Shown: positions 16,442-24,493 of the stretch, piece by piece
Layout of the letters: the number at the start of each line of letters is the position of its first letter
How positions within the stretch are numbered: the first letter of the stretch is position 1
NCBI GenBank assembly: GCA_945888475.1
Contig: CAMDAB010000012.1
Span: 1 to 48,258, forward strand
Origin: Saprospira grandis DSM 2844
GTDB lineage: Bacteria > Bacteroidota > Bacteroidia > Chitinophagales > Saprospiraceae
Direction of reading: 5' to 3'
DNA: 48,258 nucleotides
Made by a program: the position numbers and the translations under genes
The notes under the pieces: generated by a model
What the model was told of the DNA's origin: nothing
Seen by the model: the letters and a program-made list of their open reading frames with translations, nothing else
The model's database searches: none

Positions 16442-17536
16442 TCATTGCTCATCAAGATTTGATAGTGCAACGTTTTCAAATTTTTCCATTTGATTGCTGT
16501 CTCCCAGGACAATCAGGCTTATACCCTTCGATATGACAATTTCAGGGTCGGGATTAACAGCATATTTGCCATCAGGTTTTTTGAGTGCAATGATATTTAC
16601 ACCGGTATGCGTCCTTAGGTCAAGATTTTTAATAGATTTGTCTTTGAATTCTGTTTTAAGATTTCGGTACATTACCTCTTTGAACTGTATGGTTGCATCT
16701 TCGCCAATACTCGACAATAGTTGAAAAAATTCAGCTGCTCTGGGTTGAAAAACAAGGGTAGCCATATAAACGCCACCTATAACTTCCGACATCACAACAT
16801 GGTTTGCACCTGCCCGATATAGTTTTTTTTCTGCTTCGTGACTCGATGCTCTTGTCACAATGCGTAGTTTTGGATTTAGCTGTCTGGCGGTCAGTACGGT
16901 GTAAACATTAAAAGCATCTTCGCCAAATGTAATTACAATGGATTTCGCCTCTTCAATGCCAGCTTCTTTCAAAGTGTGGTCTTGTGTAGCATCACCTTCT
17001 ATGAAATAATAACCTGAGTCTCGCAGAATCTTTACCTTATCGGGATCGGGCTCTACTACAACATATGGGTTTTTGGATTTAATCATTTCTGACAGAACCT
17101 CTCTTCCGTGACGTCCATAGCCACAGATAATGGTATGATTTTTCAATTTCTGTATTTTTTTGTAAACATTATAATCCTCAAGCATTTTTCTGAGGTCTCC
17201 TTCTAAAAGGAAACGCGAGAGAATTGAAACTGCATAGGTAAAAATACCAATATTAGTCAAAATAAGAAAGGATGCAAATAGCCTCCCCCAAAAATTCAGC
17301 GGTTGAATTTCGCCATAGCCAACTGTTGATACAGTTATAACCGTCATGTAAAAAGCATCCATCAGGTTATAACCGCTAATGGTCATAAAACCCACTATGC
17401 CAATGATCACGCAAAGCAGCATCAGTGCAGCGGCCAGAAATATCTGGCTTAAGTAATGATTGATTCGTTCGAACTGCTTTTTTTTGTGCAGATACTTTTT
17501 ACGCTTCCTCAAAAAATCGATGCTGCTTAATATCAC
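16442..17536 (-). CDS. Two-helix potassium channel with RCK (TrkA-N) domain
   Basis: The 364-residue protein has two transmembrane helices (about residues 33-52 and 84-109) flanking the pore helix and the selectivity filter TVGYGE (71-76). A RCK/TrkA-N Rossmann domain follows, with HTIICGYGRHGREVL at 134-148, and a C-terminal TrkA-C domain (about 280-355). This is the MthK type of ligand-gated K+ channel, which forms a gating ring that may bind Ca2+ or nucleotides. The start is a GTG at 17536. An internal Met to give the RCK part alone, as in MthK, is possible but not evident. It lies 27 bases after the dehydrogenase gene. Confidence 0.93.
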   Translation of the reverse strand: MILSSIDFLRKRKKYLHKKKQFERINHYLSQIFLAAALMLLCVIIGIVGFMTISGYNLMDAFYMTVITVSTVGYGEIQPLNFWGRLFASFLILTNIGIFTYAVSILSRFLLEGDLRKMLEDYNVYKKIQKLKNHTIICGYGRHGREVLSEMIKSKNPYVVVEPDPDKVKILRDSGYYFIEGDATQDHTLKEAGIEEAKSIVITFGEDAFNVYTVLTARQLNPKLRIVTRASSHEAEKKLYRAGANHVVMSEVIGGVYMATLVFQPRAAEFFQLLSSIGEDATIQFKEVMYRNLKTEFKDKSIKNLDLRTHTGVNIIALKKPDGKYAVNPDPEIVISKGISLIVLGDSNQMEKFENVALSNLDEQ

Positions 17537-17563
17537 TTTCCTAGCTAGTCTGACTTTATTTTC

Positions 17564-18454
17564 TTACTTTTTGAAATTTGCAGAAACCACCAGTTCTTTG
17601 CTGCCTGCTGTATGCACATAGAAACCTTCGCCCGATTTTACGCCCATTTTGCCTGCTGTAACCATATTTACCAATAAGGGACAGGGAGCGTATTTAGGAT
17701 TTCCAAAACCGTCGTGCAGCACTCTAAGAATTGACAAACATACATCAAGCCCGATAAAATCTGCCAACTGCAGCGGTCCCATTGGATGTGCCATCCCCAG
17801 TTTCATCACAGTGTCAATTTCTTCCACGCCAGCAACTCCTTCATACAAAGTATAAATTGCCTCATTAATCATAGGCATTAGAATTCTGTTGGCTACAAAA
17901 CCAGGATAATCATTTACTTCAACAGGCGCCTTGCCTAAAGCTTTTGACAAATCCATAATAGTTTTTAAGGTTTCGGCACTGGTCGAATATCCACAGATGA
18001 CTTCAACGAGTTTCATTACCGGAACCGGATTCATGAAATGCATACCTATTACTTGTGTCGGGCGTTTTGTAACTGCCGCAATCTGTGTTATTGAAATAGA
18101 TGAAGTATTGGTTGCGAGTATACATCCTGCAGGAGCATTTTCATCCATCTGTCTGAATATTTTCAGTTTAAGATCTACATTTTCGGTGGCAGCTTCTACG
18201 ATCAGATCTGCATTGGCGGCAGCTGAAGAAAGATCTGTATTGGTTGTGATATTTGCCAGTGTAGCTGCTTTTTCGTCTTCGGTCAAACTTCCCTTAGCAA
18301 CCATTCTGTCCAGATTTTTTGAAATGGTAAACATTGCTTTGTTCAACGCATCGGGCGAAACATCTACCAGATTTACGCTGTGTCCGGTCATTGCAAATAC
18401 ATGTGCAATCCCATTACCCATAGTGCCCGCACCTATTACTACGATGTTTTTCAT
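17564..18454 (-). CDS. 3-hydroxybutyryl-CoA dehydrogenase
   Basis: The 296-residue protein has the NAD-binding N-domain (IVVIGAGTMGNGIAHVFAMTGH, then NLVDVSPDAL) and the catalytic ATNTSSISITQIA and IGMHFMNPVPVMKLVEVI segments, with the His of HFMNP paired to a downstream Glu. The C-terminal dimerisation domain (RILMPMINEAIYTLYEGVA, then AHPMGPLQLADFIGLD) is complete. It reversibly oxidises 3-hydroxyacyl-CoA to acetoacetyl-CoA in short-chain fatty acid or butyrate metabolism. The length is normal. It may be the first gene of the closely spaced minus-strand series reaching to 13888, although its metabolism has no evident link to the others. Confidence 0.94.
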   Translation of the reverse strand: MKNIVVIGAGTMGNGIAHVFAMTGHSVNLVDVSPDALNKAMFTISKNLDRMVAKGSLTEDEKAATLANITTNTDLSSAAANADLIVEAATENVDLKLKIFRQMDENAPAGCILATNTSSISITQIAAVTKRPTQVIGMHFMNPVPVMKLVEVICGYSTSAETLKTIMDLSKALGKAPVEVNDYPGFVANRILMPMINEAIYTLYEGVAGVEEIDTVMKLGMAHPMGPLQLADFIGLDVCLSILRVLHDGFGNPKYAPCPLLVNMVTAGKMGVKSGEGFYVHTAGSKELVVSANFKK

Positions 18455-18602
18455 AATTCTTGAGAGTTTTTTGTATTTTTACATTAAATGTTAAAGATTT
18501 TGCAGATTATTGCCTTTAAAAGCTTCAAATATAGTCATATTTTGTATTCCATTTTTACAAATTTTAACCTTTTTCAGTGGAATTTATCCAGTCTCAATAT
18601 TT

Positions 18603-18632
18603 TTTGTCTTCTTGTCTTGCGTTCTAAATTTG
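18603..18632 (+). promoter_or_regulatory. Candidate promoter of lpxH (TTTG, 18 bases, TAAATTTG)
   Basis: TTTG at 18603-18606 and TAAATTTG at 18625-18632, spacer one base short of the usual 19. The -7 box ends only 7 bases before the ATG at 18640, so the transcript could be nearly leaderless. Confidence 0.45.
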
Positions 18633-18639
18633 TTTTTTG

Positions 18640-19389
18640 ATGATATATTTTGCATCAGATTTTCATTTTGGAATTCCTTCCTGGAAATCTGCTTCCTCCA
18701 AAGACCGCGAATCGCGGGTGTTTCGATGGCTCAACACGATATCTGAAGACAAGGATCTGAAGGCCCTTTATCTGGTTGGAGACATTTTTGATTTCTGGTT
18801 CGATTACCATACAGTTGTGCCAAAAGGTTTTGTACGCATTCTCGGCAAACTTGCCGAATTGAGCGACAGGGGAGTAGAACTGCACCTTTTTACGGGGAAT
18901 CATGATGTTTGGTTTTTTGATTATTTTGAGAAAGAGCTCAATGCTAATATTCATCGAAATCCCATAGAAATTAAAATTGCGGATAAAAGTTTTTTCATTG
19001 CTCATGGAGACGGTCTGGGGCCGGGCGACTACGGTTATAAATTTATTAAAAAAATATTTCGTAACCCTTTTTGTCAATGGCTTTTTCGCTGGCTTCATCC
19101 CGATGTAGGGGTTGCACTGGCTAATTTTTTTTCCAAAACCAGCCGTGCTTCTCAAGATGCTAGCAGGCCTTTTCTCGGAGAAGACAAGGAGTGGCTCATT
19201 ATTTTTGCTAATGAAAAACTAAAAAAAAGCCCTCATATTGATTATTTTATCTTCGGACACAGGCATTTGGCGCAGGATTTGGTTCTTAAAGATGGAAAAT
19301 CACGTTATATAAATCTCGGTCATTGGTTTGGAGAAGGGAACTATGGCGTTTTTGACGGTCAGGAGCTTCACCTAAAAAAATTCGAATAA
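18640..19389 (+). CDS. lpxH: UDP-2,3-diacylglucosamine diphosphatase (LpxH type)
   Basis: Hydrolyses UDP-2,3-diacylglucosamine to lipid X at the cytoplasmic membrane face in lipid A synthesis. The metallophosphatase motifs are complete: ASDFHFG near the N-terminus, LVGDIFDFWFD, FTGNHDVWFF, FIAHGDGLG and FGHRHLAQD. The open frame can begin at a TTG one codon earlier, but the ATG at 18640 is the sensible start, giving 249 residues. It lies divergent from the dehydrogenase gene and 6 bases before an exported propeller-like gene, with which it is probably co-transcribed. Confidence 0.94.
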   Translation: MIYFASDFHFGIPSWKSASSKDRESRVFRWLNTISEDKDLKALYLVGDIFDFWFDYHTVVPKGFVRILGKLAELSDRGVELHLFTGNHDVWFFDYFEKELNANIHRNPIEIKIADKSFFIAHGDGLGPGDYGYKFIKKIFRNPFCQWLFRWLHPDVGVALANFFSKTSRASQDASRPFLGEDKEWLIIFANEKLKKSPHIDYFIFGHRHLAQDLVLKDGKSRYINLGHWFGEGNYGVFDGQELHLKKFE

Positions 19390-19395
19390 TAAAAC

Positions 19396-20229
19396 ATGCT
19401 TTTTCCAAAAGTTATTAACAGTATATTTTTTCTTTTTACCTTGTCTATGTCTGTGCTAAATGCACAGAATAAGCCTTTAATTGCCTCTGTCAAAAAGATT
19501 GAAATCAAAGCCCGTTTTGTCGAAATTGACAGAATGCAGCAGATTTATGTTGTTAGTGATGATCATACGCTCATGAAATATTCTGCTTCGGGCGAATTTC
19601 TGAAATCCTTTAATGAAAACAGTTTAGGTGAAATCAGTTCTGTTGATGTTTCCAACCCATTTCAGCCCCTAGTTTTTTATAACGAATATCAGTCAGCTGT
19701 TGTACTCGACAGAAGCCTCAGTGAGCTATACCGTTTTAAACTTAGTGATCTCGGTTTTACCCAAGTAGATGCACTTGCGCTTTCTACCGATAATATGTTA
19801 TGGTTATACGACCCTAATAATTTTAAATTGATAAAATTTGAAAGCAATGGCACCGTAAATCTTGAAAGTCCAGATTTGAGTATGATTCTGGAAGCTTCAT
19901 TTTTTCCGGTAAGACTCTGTGAAGCTGAATTTAAAGTTTTTGCCAATGACCCTGAGATAGGGATGCTTATCTTTGACAATTTTGGCAATTTTATTCAAAA
20001 ACTCAGCATTAGCGGAATAGATTATTTTCAGGTTAGCGGAAATTTTCTCAACTGGATGGATGCCGAAAAAAATCTGCACCAAATACATCTGAAAACATTT
20101 AGGGAGCAGATTAAACCCCTCAAAGATTTTGGCCTCGACAGTGCTAATCTACTTCAATTTTGTGACTCGCCCGATGCATACCTGCTCCGTTATCCCGACC
20201 GGATTGATATTGTATCAAAAGTAAAGTAG
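19396..20229 (+). CDS. Exported beta-propeller-like protein of unknown function
   Basis: The 277-residue protein has a signal peptide ending in SVLNAQ. The mature part consists of repeated strand pairs like those of NHL or 6-bladed propellers: QIYVVSDDHTLMKYSASGEFLKSF, then MLWLYDPNNFKLIKFESNG, and IGMLIFDNFGNFIQKLSISG. No catalytic motif is visible. Similar genes follow lpxH in other Bacteroidota as far as I recall, so a role in the envelope is possible but unproven. It is 6 bases downstream of lpxH and convergent with umuC, the two stops being 3 bases apart. Confidence 0.78.
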   Translation: MLFPKVINSIFFLFTLSMSVLNAQNKPLIASVKKIEIKARFVEIDRMQQIYVVSDDHTLMKYSASGEFLKSFNENSLGEISSVDVSNPFQPLVFYNEYQSAVVLDRSLSELYRFKLSDLGFTQVDALALSTDNMLWLYDPNNFKLIKFESNGTVNLESPDLSMILEASFFPVRLCEAEFKVFANDPEIGMLIFDNFGNFIQKLSISGIDYFQVSGNFLNWMDAEKNLHQIHLKTFREQIKPLKDFGLDSANLLQFCDSPDAYLLRYPDRIDIVSKVK

Positions 20230-20232
20230 TGA

Positions 20233-21510
20233 TTAACGTACGCGCAGCAGCTCTTTCCAACTTGTAGTATACCGCTGACTTCGGAACTGTTCTAGTTTTT
20301 GCCAACTATTGCCCTTCGTAACCGATGCGGCTGCACAGCCTACCATTCCCTTGCCATATCGCGCATTGATTTTGTCTGTAATTGCCATAATTTTCCTGGT
20401 CTTAAGGTGCAATTCGGGTTCTTGAAAAAGATTGAGCTGTATATTATCCTCGGGCTGTAGGTCATAAGCCATGATGCCGCATTTTTTATAATTCCTTCCG
20501 GGTAGATAACATAGTGACGCGGCTTTCCAGGCGGCTTTTATCAGTTCGGGCGTATTTGAAGTAGCAATAGGCAATTGGATAGATTGTGAGTAATAGCGTC
20601 GCCCGTCCGGACTTTTATTATTATAAGGATTCACCAGCAGAAAAACCGATATTGCAGGTGTTACCTGACTGTATTTGCGCAGCTTTTCGCCCAATCGGGT
20701 GGCAAAGTTGGCAAAGGCTTCGAGGATTTCTTCTTTAGAATAAACATCGCGACGAAATGCGCGAGACACAACCATATTTTGCCGTCCCGCTGGGTTTTCT
20801 TCCAAATCCATGCAGGGAATGCCTTTAAGCTCTTTGAGTAGCCGCAGGCCCTGAATGGTAAAGTTTTTATAAAACCACTGCTCGTTGCACTGCATCAGTT
20901 GCCATACGTTCATCACTCCAAATTCATTCAGCTTGCGCCGGTATGCCGGGCCAATGCCCCAAACCTCCGAGATATCTATTTTCTTCATCAGTTCTTCCTG
21001 GCTGTAGGGGTCACAGATGATATGAACGCCTTTACAGGTAACTTTTTTCGAGATGTGGTTGGCTAGTTTTGACAGTGTTTTTGTTGCTGCAAATCCTATT
21101 GAAATTGGAATGCCCGTGCATTGTTCCACATATTTTTTGATGCGCATTCCTTCCTGCTCCAGCCAGGCTTCTGTCTGTTGGTAAAATTCAAATCGTAGAA
21201 ATGCCTCGTCAATAGAGTAGACCTCAATTTCGTCACATTGCTGCCCTAGCAGGCTCATTACTCTTGCTGATAAATCGCCATAGAGCTGATAATTTGACGA
21301 AAAAACATGAATTTTGTGCCTTTCTATCAAATCTTTGATTTGCCAGTGCGGTACTCCGTTGGCAATGCCCAGTTGCTTCACTTCATTTGATCGTGCTACT
21401 ACGCAGCCATCGTTATTCGAAAGTACCACAATAGGCTTGTTGCGCAATTCGGGTCGAAAAACGCGCTCGCAGGAGGCGTAGAAATTATTGCAATCGGCTA
21501 GGGCGAACAT
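20233..21510 (-). CDS. umuC: DNA polymerase V catalytic subunit UmuC (Y-family)
   Basis: The 425-residue protein begins FALADCNNFYASCERVFRP, the metal-binding start of Y-family polymerases, followed by VVLSNNDGCVVARSNEVK and the VYSIDEAFLRF motif with the two catalytic acidic residues. The helix-hairpin-helix segment (SEVWGIGPAYRRKLNEFG) and the little-finger domain are present, and the end of about 50 residues (GCAAASVTKGNSWQ) is typical of UmuC rather than DinB. It copies across damaged bases in the SOS response. It is in the same direction as umuD but separated from it by 748 bases of repeats, whereas umuDC genes normally abut or overlap. Confidence 0.95.
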   Translation of the reverse strand: MFALADCNNFYASCERVFRPELRNKPIVVLSNNDGCVVARSNEVKQLGIANGVPHWQIKDLIERHKIHVFSSNYQLYGDLSARVMSLLGQQCDEIEVYSIDEAFLRFEFYQQTEAWLEQEGMRIKKYVEQCTGIPISIGFAATKTLSKLANHISKKVTCKGVHIICDPYSQEELMKKIDISEVWGIGPAYRRKLNEFGVMNVWQLMQCNEQWFYKNFTIQGLRLLKELKGIPCMDLEENPAGRQNMVVSRAFRRDVYSKEEILEAFANFATRLGEKLRKYSQVTPAISVFLLVNPYNNKSPDGRRYYSQSIQLPIATSNTPELIKAAWKAASLCYLPGRNYKKCGIMAYDLQPEDNIQLNLFQEPELHLKTRKIMAITDKINARYGKGMVGCAAASVTKGNSWQKLEQFRSQRYTTSWKELLRVR

Positions 21511-21513
21511 TTT

Positions 21514-22066
21514 AGAAGAGGAAAGATGTTGAAAATTTGAAAATTCGGTGATTTTAAAATTTGAAAATTTTTTTAATTCGTCTCGTCATGCTGACGAATT
21601 TTTCCAAAGTGCTTTAGCCTTTGAGAAAAACACCACCATACGAGGGCGGTATTTTAATGCCGCAGTAGAGGAAAAGCGTTTTAGAATTGAAGAGGAACCG
21701 CTCTCGTCCCAAGACGAGAGCGCTCCACGCAGTGAAAGAGCTGAAGAGGAAAGATTTAATTTGAAAATTTGAGAATTTGGTAATTTGAAATTTTTTTTAA
21801 TTCGTCTCGTCATGCTGACGAATTTTTCCAAAGTGCTTTAGCCTTTGAGAAAAACAATAGCAGAAGAGCGCGGTATTTTAATGCCGCAGAAGAGGAAAGA
21901 TGTTGAAAATTTGAAAATTCGGTGATTTGAAAATTTGAAATTTTTTTTAATTCGTCTCGTCATGCAGACGAATTTTTCCAAAGTGCTTTAGCTTTTGAGA
22001 AAAACAATAGCAGAAGAGCGCGGTATTTTAATGCCGCAGTAGAGGAAAGCGTTTTAGAATTGAGCG
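21514..22066. repeat. Three tandem copies of a hairpin-rich repeat between umuD and umuC
   Basis: Units begin at 21514, 21743 and 21888, each with AGAGGAAAGAT, AT-rich spacer, a hairpin AATTCGTC / GACGAATT (21575-21600, 21799-21824, 21949-21974), a conserved TTTCCAAAGTGCTTTAGC segment and a second hairpin GCGGTATT / AATGCCGC (21646-21663, 21870-21887, 22020-22037). The hairpins are spaced 224 and then 150 bases. The first unit is longer by about 84 bases, with an additional perfect 10-bp hairpin at 21699-21722 bordered by AGAGGAA at 21667, 21691 and 21745. Apparent open frames in it are not plausible genes. Confidence 0.9.
21699..21722. repeat. Perfect 10-bp hairpin inside the first repeat unit
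   Basis: CGCTCTCGTC, four-base loop CCAA, GACGAGAGCG. There is no following T run, so it is not a classical terminator. It is only in the longer first copy. Confidence 0.85.
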
Positions 22067-22258
22067 TTTTAGTAAAAGAGTACAGAGGAGCGAGATACTA
22101 GGTTCTAGTCCTTAGCACAGGGTCAGTGAGTTTTCTTGTCCTAAAATAGCTTTACACAAAATTTTTAATTTCTATATTTCAGAAAGTCTCCAAGTCTAGC
22201 TTCTCTTAGTCTAAAGTCTTAAAATCTAATTTCTACCTTCTACCCTTCTTATTTGATA
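22067..22258. other. Non-coding rest of the umuD-umuC gap
   Basis: About 190 bases between the tandem repeats and the stop of umuD, with short runs such as AAGTCT and TCTAAAGTC recurring but no gene, promoter box or hairpin that I can support. Confidence 0.5.
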
Positions 22259-22660
22259 TCAGGTTCTGTGAATGACATAAACAACCACGCCCCAAATGCG
22301 ACAATCGGGATGGTCTGTAATTTCCATAACCTTGTAGCGCGGATTTTCGGGTTTCAGGTAATGCCGACCCTGTTCCTTGATATAACGTTTTACCGTAAAA
22401 TCGGCATCTAAGGTAGCGATTACAATGTCATTGGGCTTAGCTGTAAGTGAACGGTCCACAATAAGAATGTCATCTGGATGAATGCCGGCACCGAGCATTG
22501 ATTCCCCTTCGACCCTGACCAAAAAAGTAGCTGCTGGATGTTTAATCAGGTACTCGTTCAGGTCAATCGGTTTGTCCATGTAGTCATCGGCAGGAGAGGG
22601 GAAACCGGCCGACACATATTCATAATAGGGAATAGGTTGAAAATTTGAATTTTCCTGCAT
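22259..22660 (-). CDS. umuD: UmuD-like autoproteolytic subunit of DNA polymerase V (S24 family)
   Basis: From the ATG at 22660 the protein has 133 residues without a DNA-binding domain. It has the self-cleavage site SAGF (Ala18-Gly19), the catalytic Ser54 in EGESMLGAGI and Lys91 in FTVKRY, the Ser-Lys dyad of the LexA/UmuD family. After RecA-assisted cleavage the shortened form joins UmuC. A TTG start 14 codons upstream (22702) would add a polar tail without similarity to the family, so I prefer the ATG. A palindromic operator candidate lies just upstream at 22706-22722. Confidence 0.92.
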   Translation of the reverse strand: MQENSNFQPIPYYEYVSAGFPSPADDYMDKPIDLNEYLIKHPAATFLVRVEGESMLGAGIHPDDILIVDRSLTAKPNDIVIATLDADFTVKRYIKEQGRHYLKPENPRYKVMEITDHPDCRIWGVVVYVIHRT

Positions 22661-22705
22661 ATTTTTACACTGCTTTGAAGTTTGAATCGAAATAGGCTTC
22701 AAAAA

Positions 22706-22722
22706 TAAAACAAAATGTTTTA
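22706..22722 (-). promoter_or_regulatory. Palindromic operator candidate upstream of umuD
   Basis: Perfect inverted repeat TAAAACA, AAA, TGTTTTA, 45 bases upstream of the umuD ATG. A related copy, differing at three central-right positions, is at 22747-22763, 41 bases away (about four helical turns). It is a candidate SOS operator; the LexA site of this organism is unknown to me. Confidence 0.45.
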
Positions 22723-22746
22723 AAATTCAAGAAAAAACAAAAAAAA

Positions 22747-22763
22747 TAAAACAAAAAAGTTTA
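22747..22763 (-). promoter_or_regulatory. Second, degenerate copy of the umuD operator candidate
   Basis: TAAAACAAAAAAGTTTA matches the palindrome at 22706-22722 at 14 of 17 positions. The region is very A-rich, so chance similarity is possible. Confidence 0.3.
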
Positions 22764-22940
22764 AAAATTAACTTTCGAGCTTTTGGTAAGGCCAAATTTT
22801 CAATAGTTTTTTTTTGATAATCAAAATTAATATTGGATAGTTTTTTTTAATTGGGAAAATAAATTTACTTTTCAAGTTCATTTTAGAACGTCAAGTTTTT
22901 ACGGGTAAAATATAATATTTTTTAACAATAAAAAGCAGTC

Positions 22941-24488
22941 ATGAAAGTAGGGATTCCATGTGAAATATCTCCGAATGAGTTGAGGGTAGCTGCAACCCCC
23001 AAGACCATAAAAAGGTTACAAAAGCAGGGCTTTGAAGTTTTTATTCAGCGAAATGCAGGTAACAAAGCCAATTTTTCAGATAAAGATTTTGAAGAAGCTG
23101 GTGCCAAACTGGTGGATACTGCTGCCGAAATCTACGGACTATCAGATATCGTACTTAAAGTAAAAGAACCAGCAGTTGAAGAAGTGGCGCTGATGCGCGA
23201 AGGTCTGGTGCTGCTCAGCTATCTTTGGCCAGCCCAAAATCAGGAACTGCTGAAAGTTTTGGCCGATAAAAAAGTGAATGCAGTAGCAATGGATGCCATT
23301 CCGCGCATTTCACGTGCCCAAAAAATGGACGTGCTTTCCTCAATGGCCAATATCGCAGGTTACAGATCCGTTATTGAGGCTTCCTTTTATTTCGGACGTT
23401 TTTTGAATGGCCAGATTACCGCCGCAGGTAAAGTAGAGCCTGCAAAAGTATTGGTCATTGGTGCCGGTGTGGCAGGACTTGCAGCAATTGGCGCAGCAAA
23501 TTCGCTGGGTGCGATCGTCAGAGCCTTCGATACACGCAAAGAGGTTGCCGAGCAGATTCAGTCGATGGGTGCATCTTTCCTGACTGTTGAAATTGAAGAA
23601 GACGGCGCAACTTCATCGGGCTATTCCAAGGAGATGAGTAAGGAGTTTATCGAAGCTGAGATGAAACTTTTCCTCGAACAGGCTGCCGAAGTTGATATTA
23701 TTATCACCACAGCACAAATTCCAGGCAGATCCGCTCCAAAGCTGATTTTAGATTATCATGTGGCTGCTATGAAACCGGGTTCGGTTATCGTTGACCTGGC
23801 AGCATCGACTGGAGGTAACTGTGTATTGACCAAGAACGGAGAAGTACATACTACCGAAAACGGTGTAGTGATTGTCGGAAAACTCAATCTGCTGCCCAAT
23901 CAGGCTTCGCAGCTCTACGGCAATAACCTCTGCCACCTGCTCGATGACATGGGAAAGGCCGAAAATTTCAACATAAATATGGAAGATGCCATTGTATCGA
24001 GAGCAATGGTTACACATAATGGCAATATCAACTGGCCACCGGCGCCACTGCCCGTAAGTGCAACGCCAAAACCAGCTGAAAAACCAGTGTTAGAGGATCC
24101 GAAAATTAAGGAGGAGAGAATCGCCAAAAAACAGGCAACCGCAATGATTTTCAGGCTCTTGATTATCGGGGCATTCCTGGGGCTTATCGGACAATTTGCT
24201 CCGGCCGATTTCGTACAGCATTTTACAGTATTTGTCTTGGCGGTATTTATAGGATGGCAGGTAATATGGAATGTTTCACATTCACTGCATACTCCGCTCA
24301 TGGCCGTAACAAATGCCATCAGTGGAATTATTGTAGTGGGCGGATTGATTCAGCTTGGAAATCTTGTCGATCCATTGGCAAATTTGCCCATTACCATTTT
24401 GGCAACTATAGCCATATTGGTAGCAAGTATAAATATTGTGGGCGGTTTTGTGGTGACACACCGAATGTTGAAAATGTTTAAAAAATAA
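22941..24488 (+). CDS. pntA: NAD(P) transhydrogenase subunit alpha
   Basis: The 515-residue protein comprises the NAD(H)-binding domain I (starting [21 protein letters not shown], with the Rossmann loop [15 protein letters not shown] near residues 172-187) and a C-terminal membrane domain of about four helices after residue 400. It forms the proton-translocating enzyme with PntB, moving hydride from NADH to NADP+ using the proton gradient and supplying NADPH. The fused alpha chain (PntAA plus PntAB) is of the E. coli type. The gene ends 5 bases before pntB. Confidence 0.95.
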   Translation: MKVGIPCEISPNELRVAATPKTIKRLQKQGFEVFIQRNAGNKANFSDKDFEEAGAKLVDTAAEIYGLSDIVLKVKEPAVEEVALMREGLVLLSYLWPAQNQELLKVLADKKVNAVAMDAIPRISRAQKMDVLSSMANIAGYRSVIEASFYFGRFLNGQITAAGKVEPAKVLVIGAGVAGLAAIGAANSLGAIVRAFDTRKEVAEQIQSMGASFLTVEIEEDGATSSGYSKEMSKEFIEAEMKLFLEQAAEVDIIITTAQIPGRSAPKLILDYHVAAMKPGSVIVDLAASTGGNCVLTKNGEVHTTENGVVIVGKLNLLPNQASQLYGNNLCHLLDDMGKAENFNINMEDAIVSRAMVTHNGNINWPPAPLPVSATPKPAEKPVLEDPKIKEERIAKKQATAMIFRLLIIGAFLGLIGQFAPADFVQHFTVFVLAVFIGWQVIWNVSHSLHTPLMAVTNAISGIIVVGGLIQLGNLVDPLANLPITILATIAILVASINIVGGFVVTHRMLKMFKK

Positions 24489-24493
24489 GAAAA

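Noticed and set aside
18510-18746. 78-codon open frame before and into lpxH
   Set aside because: Overlaps lpxH in another frame and has no family similarity; the region up to 18640 is better read as promoter.
21548-21772. Mobile element (IS or MITE) between umuD and umuC
   Set aside because: No terminal inverted repeats enclosing the array and no target-site duplication are visible, so only a tandem repeat can be claimed.
21514-22066. CRISPR array or coding region in the umuD-umuC gap
   Set aside because: The units are about 150-224 bases with almost identical interiors and no unique spacers, so not CRISPR. The short open frames in them (for example 21548-21772) are low in complexity and follow the repeat.
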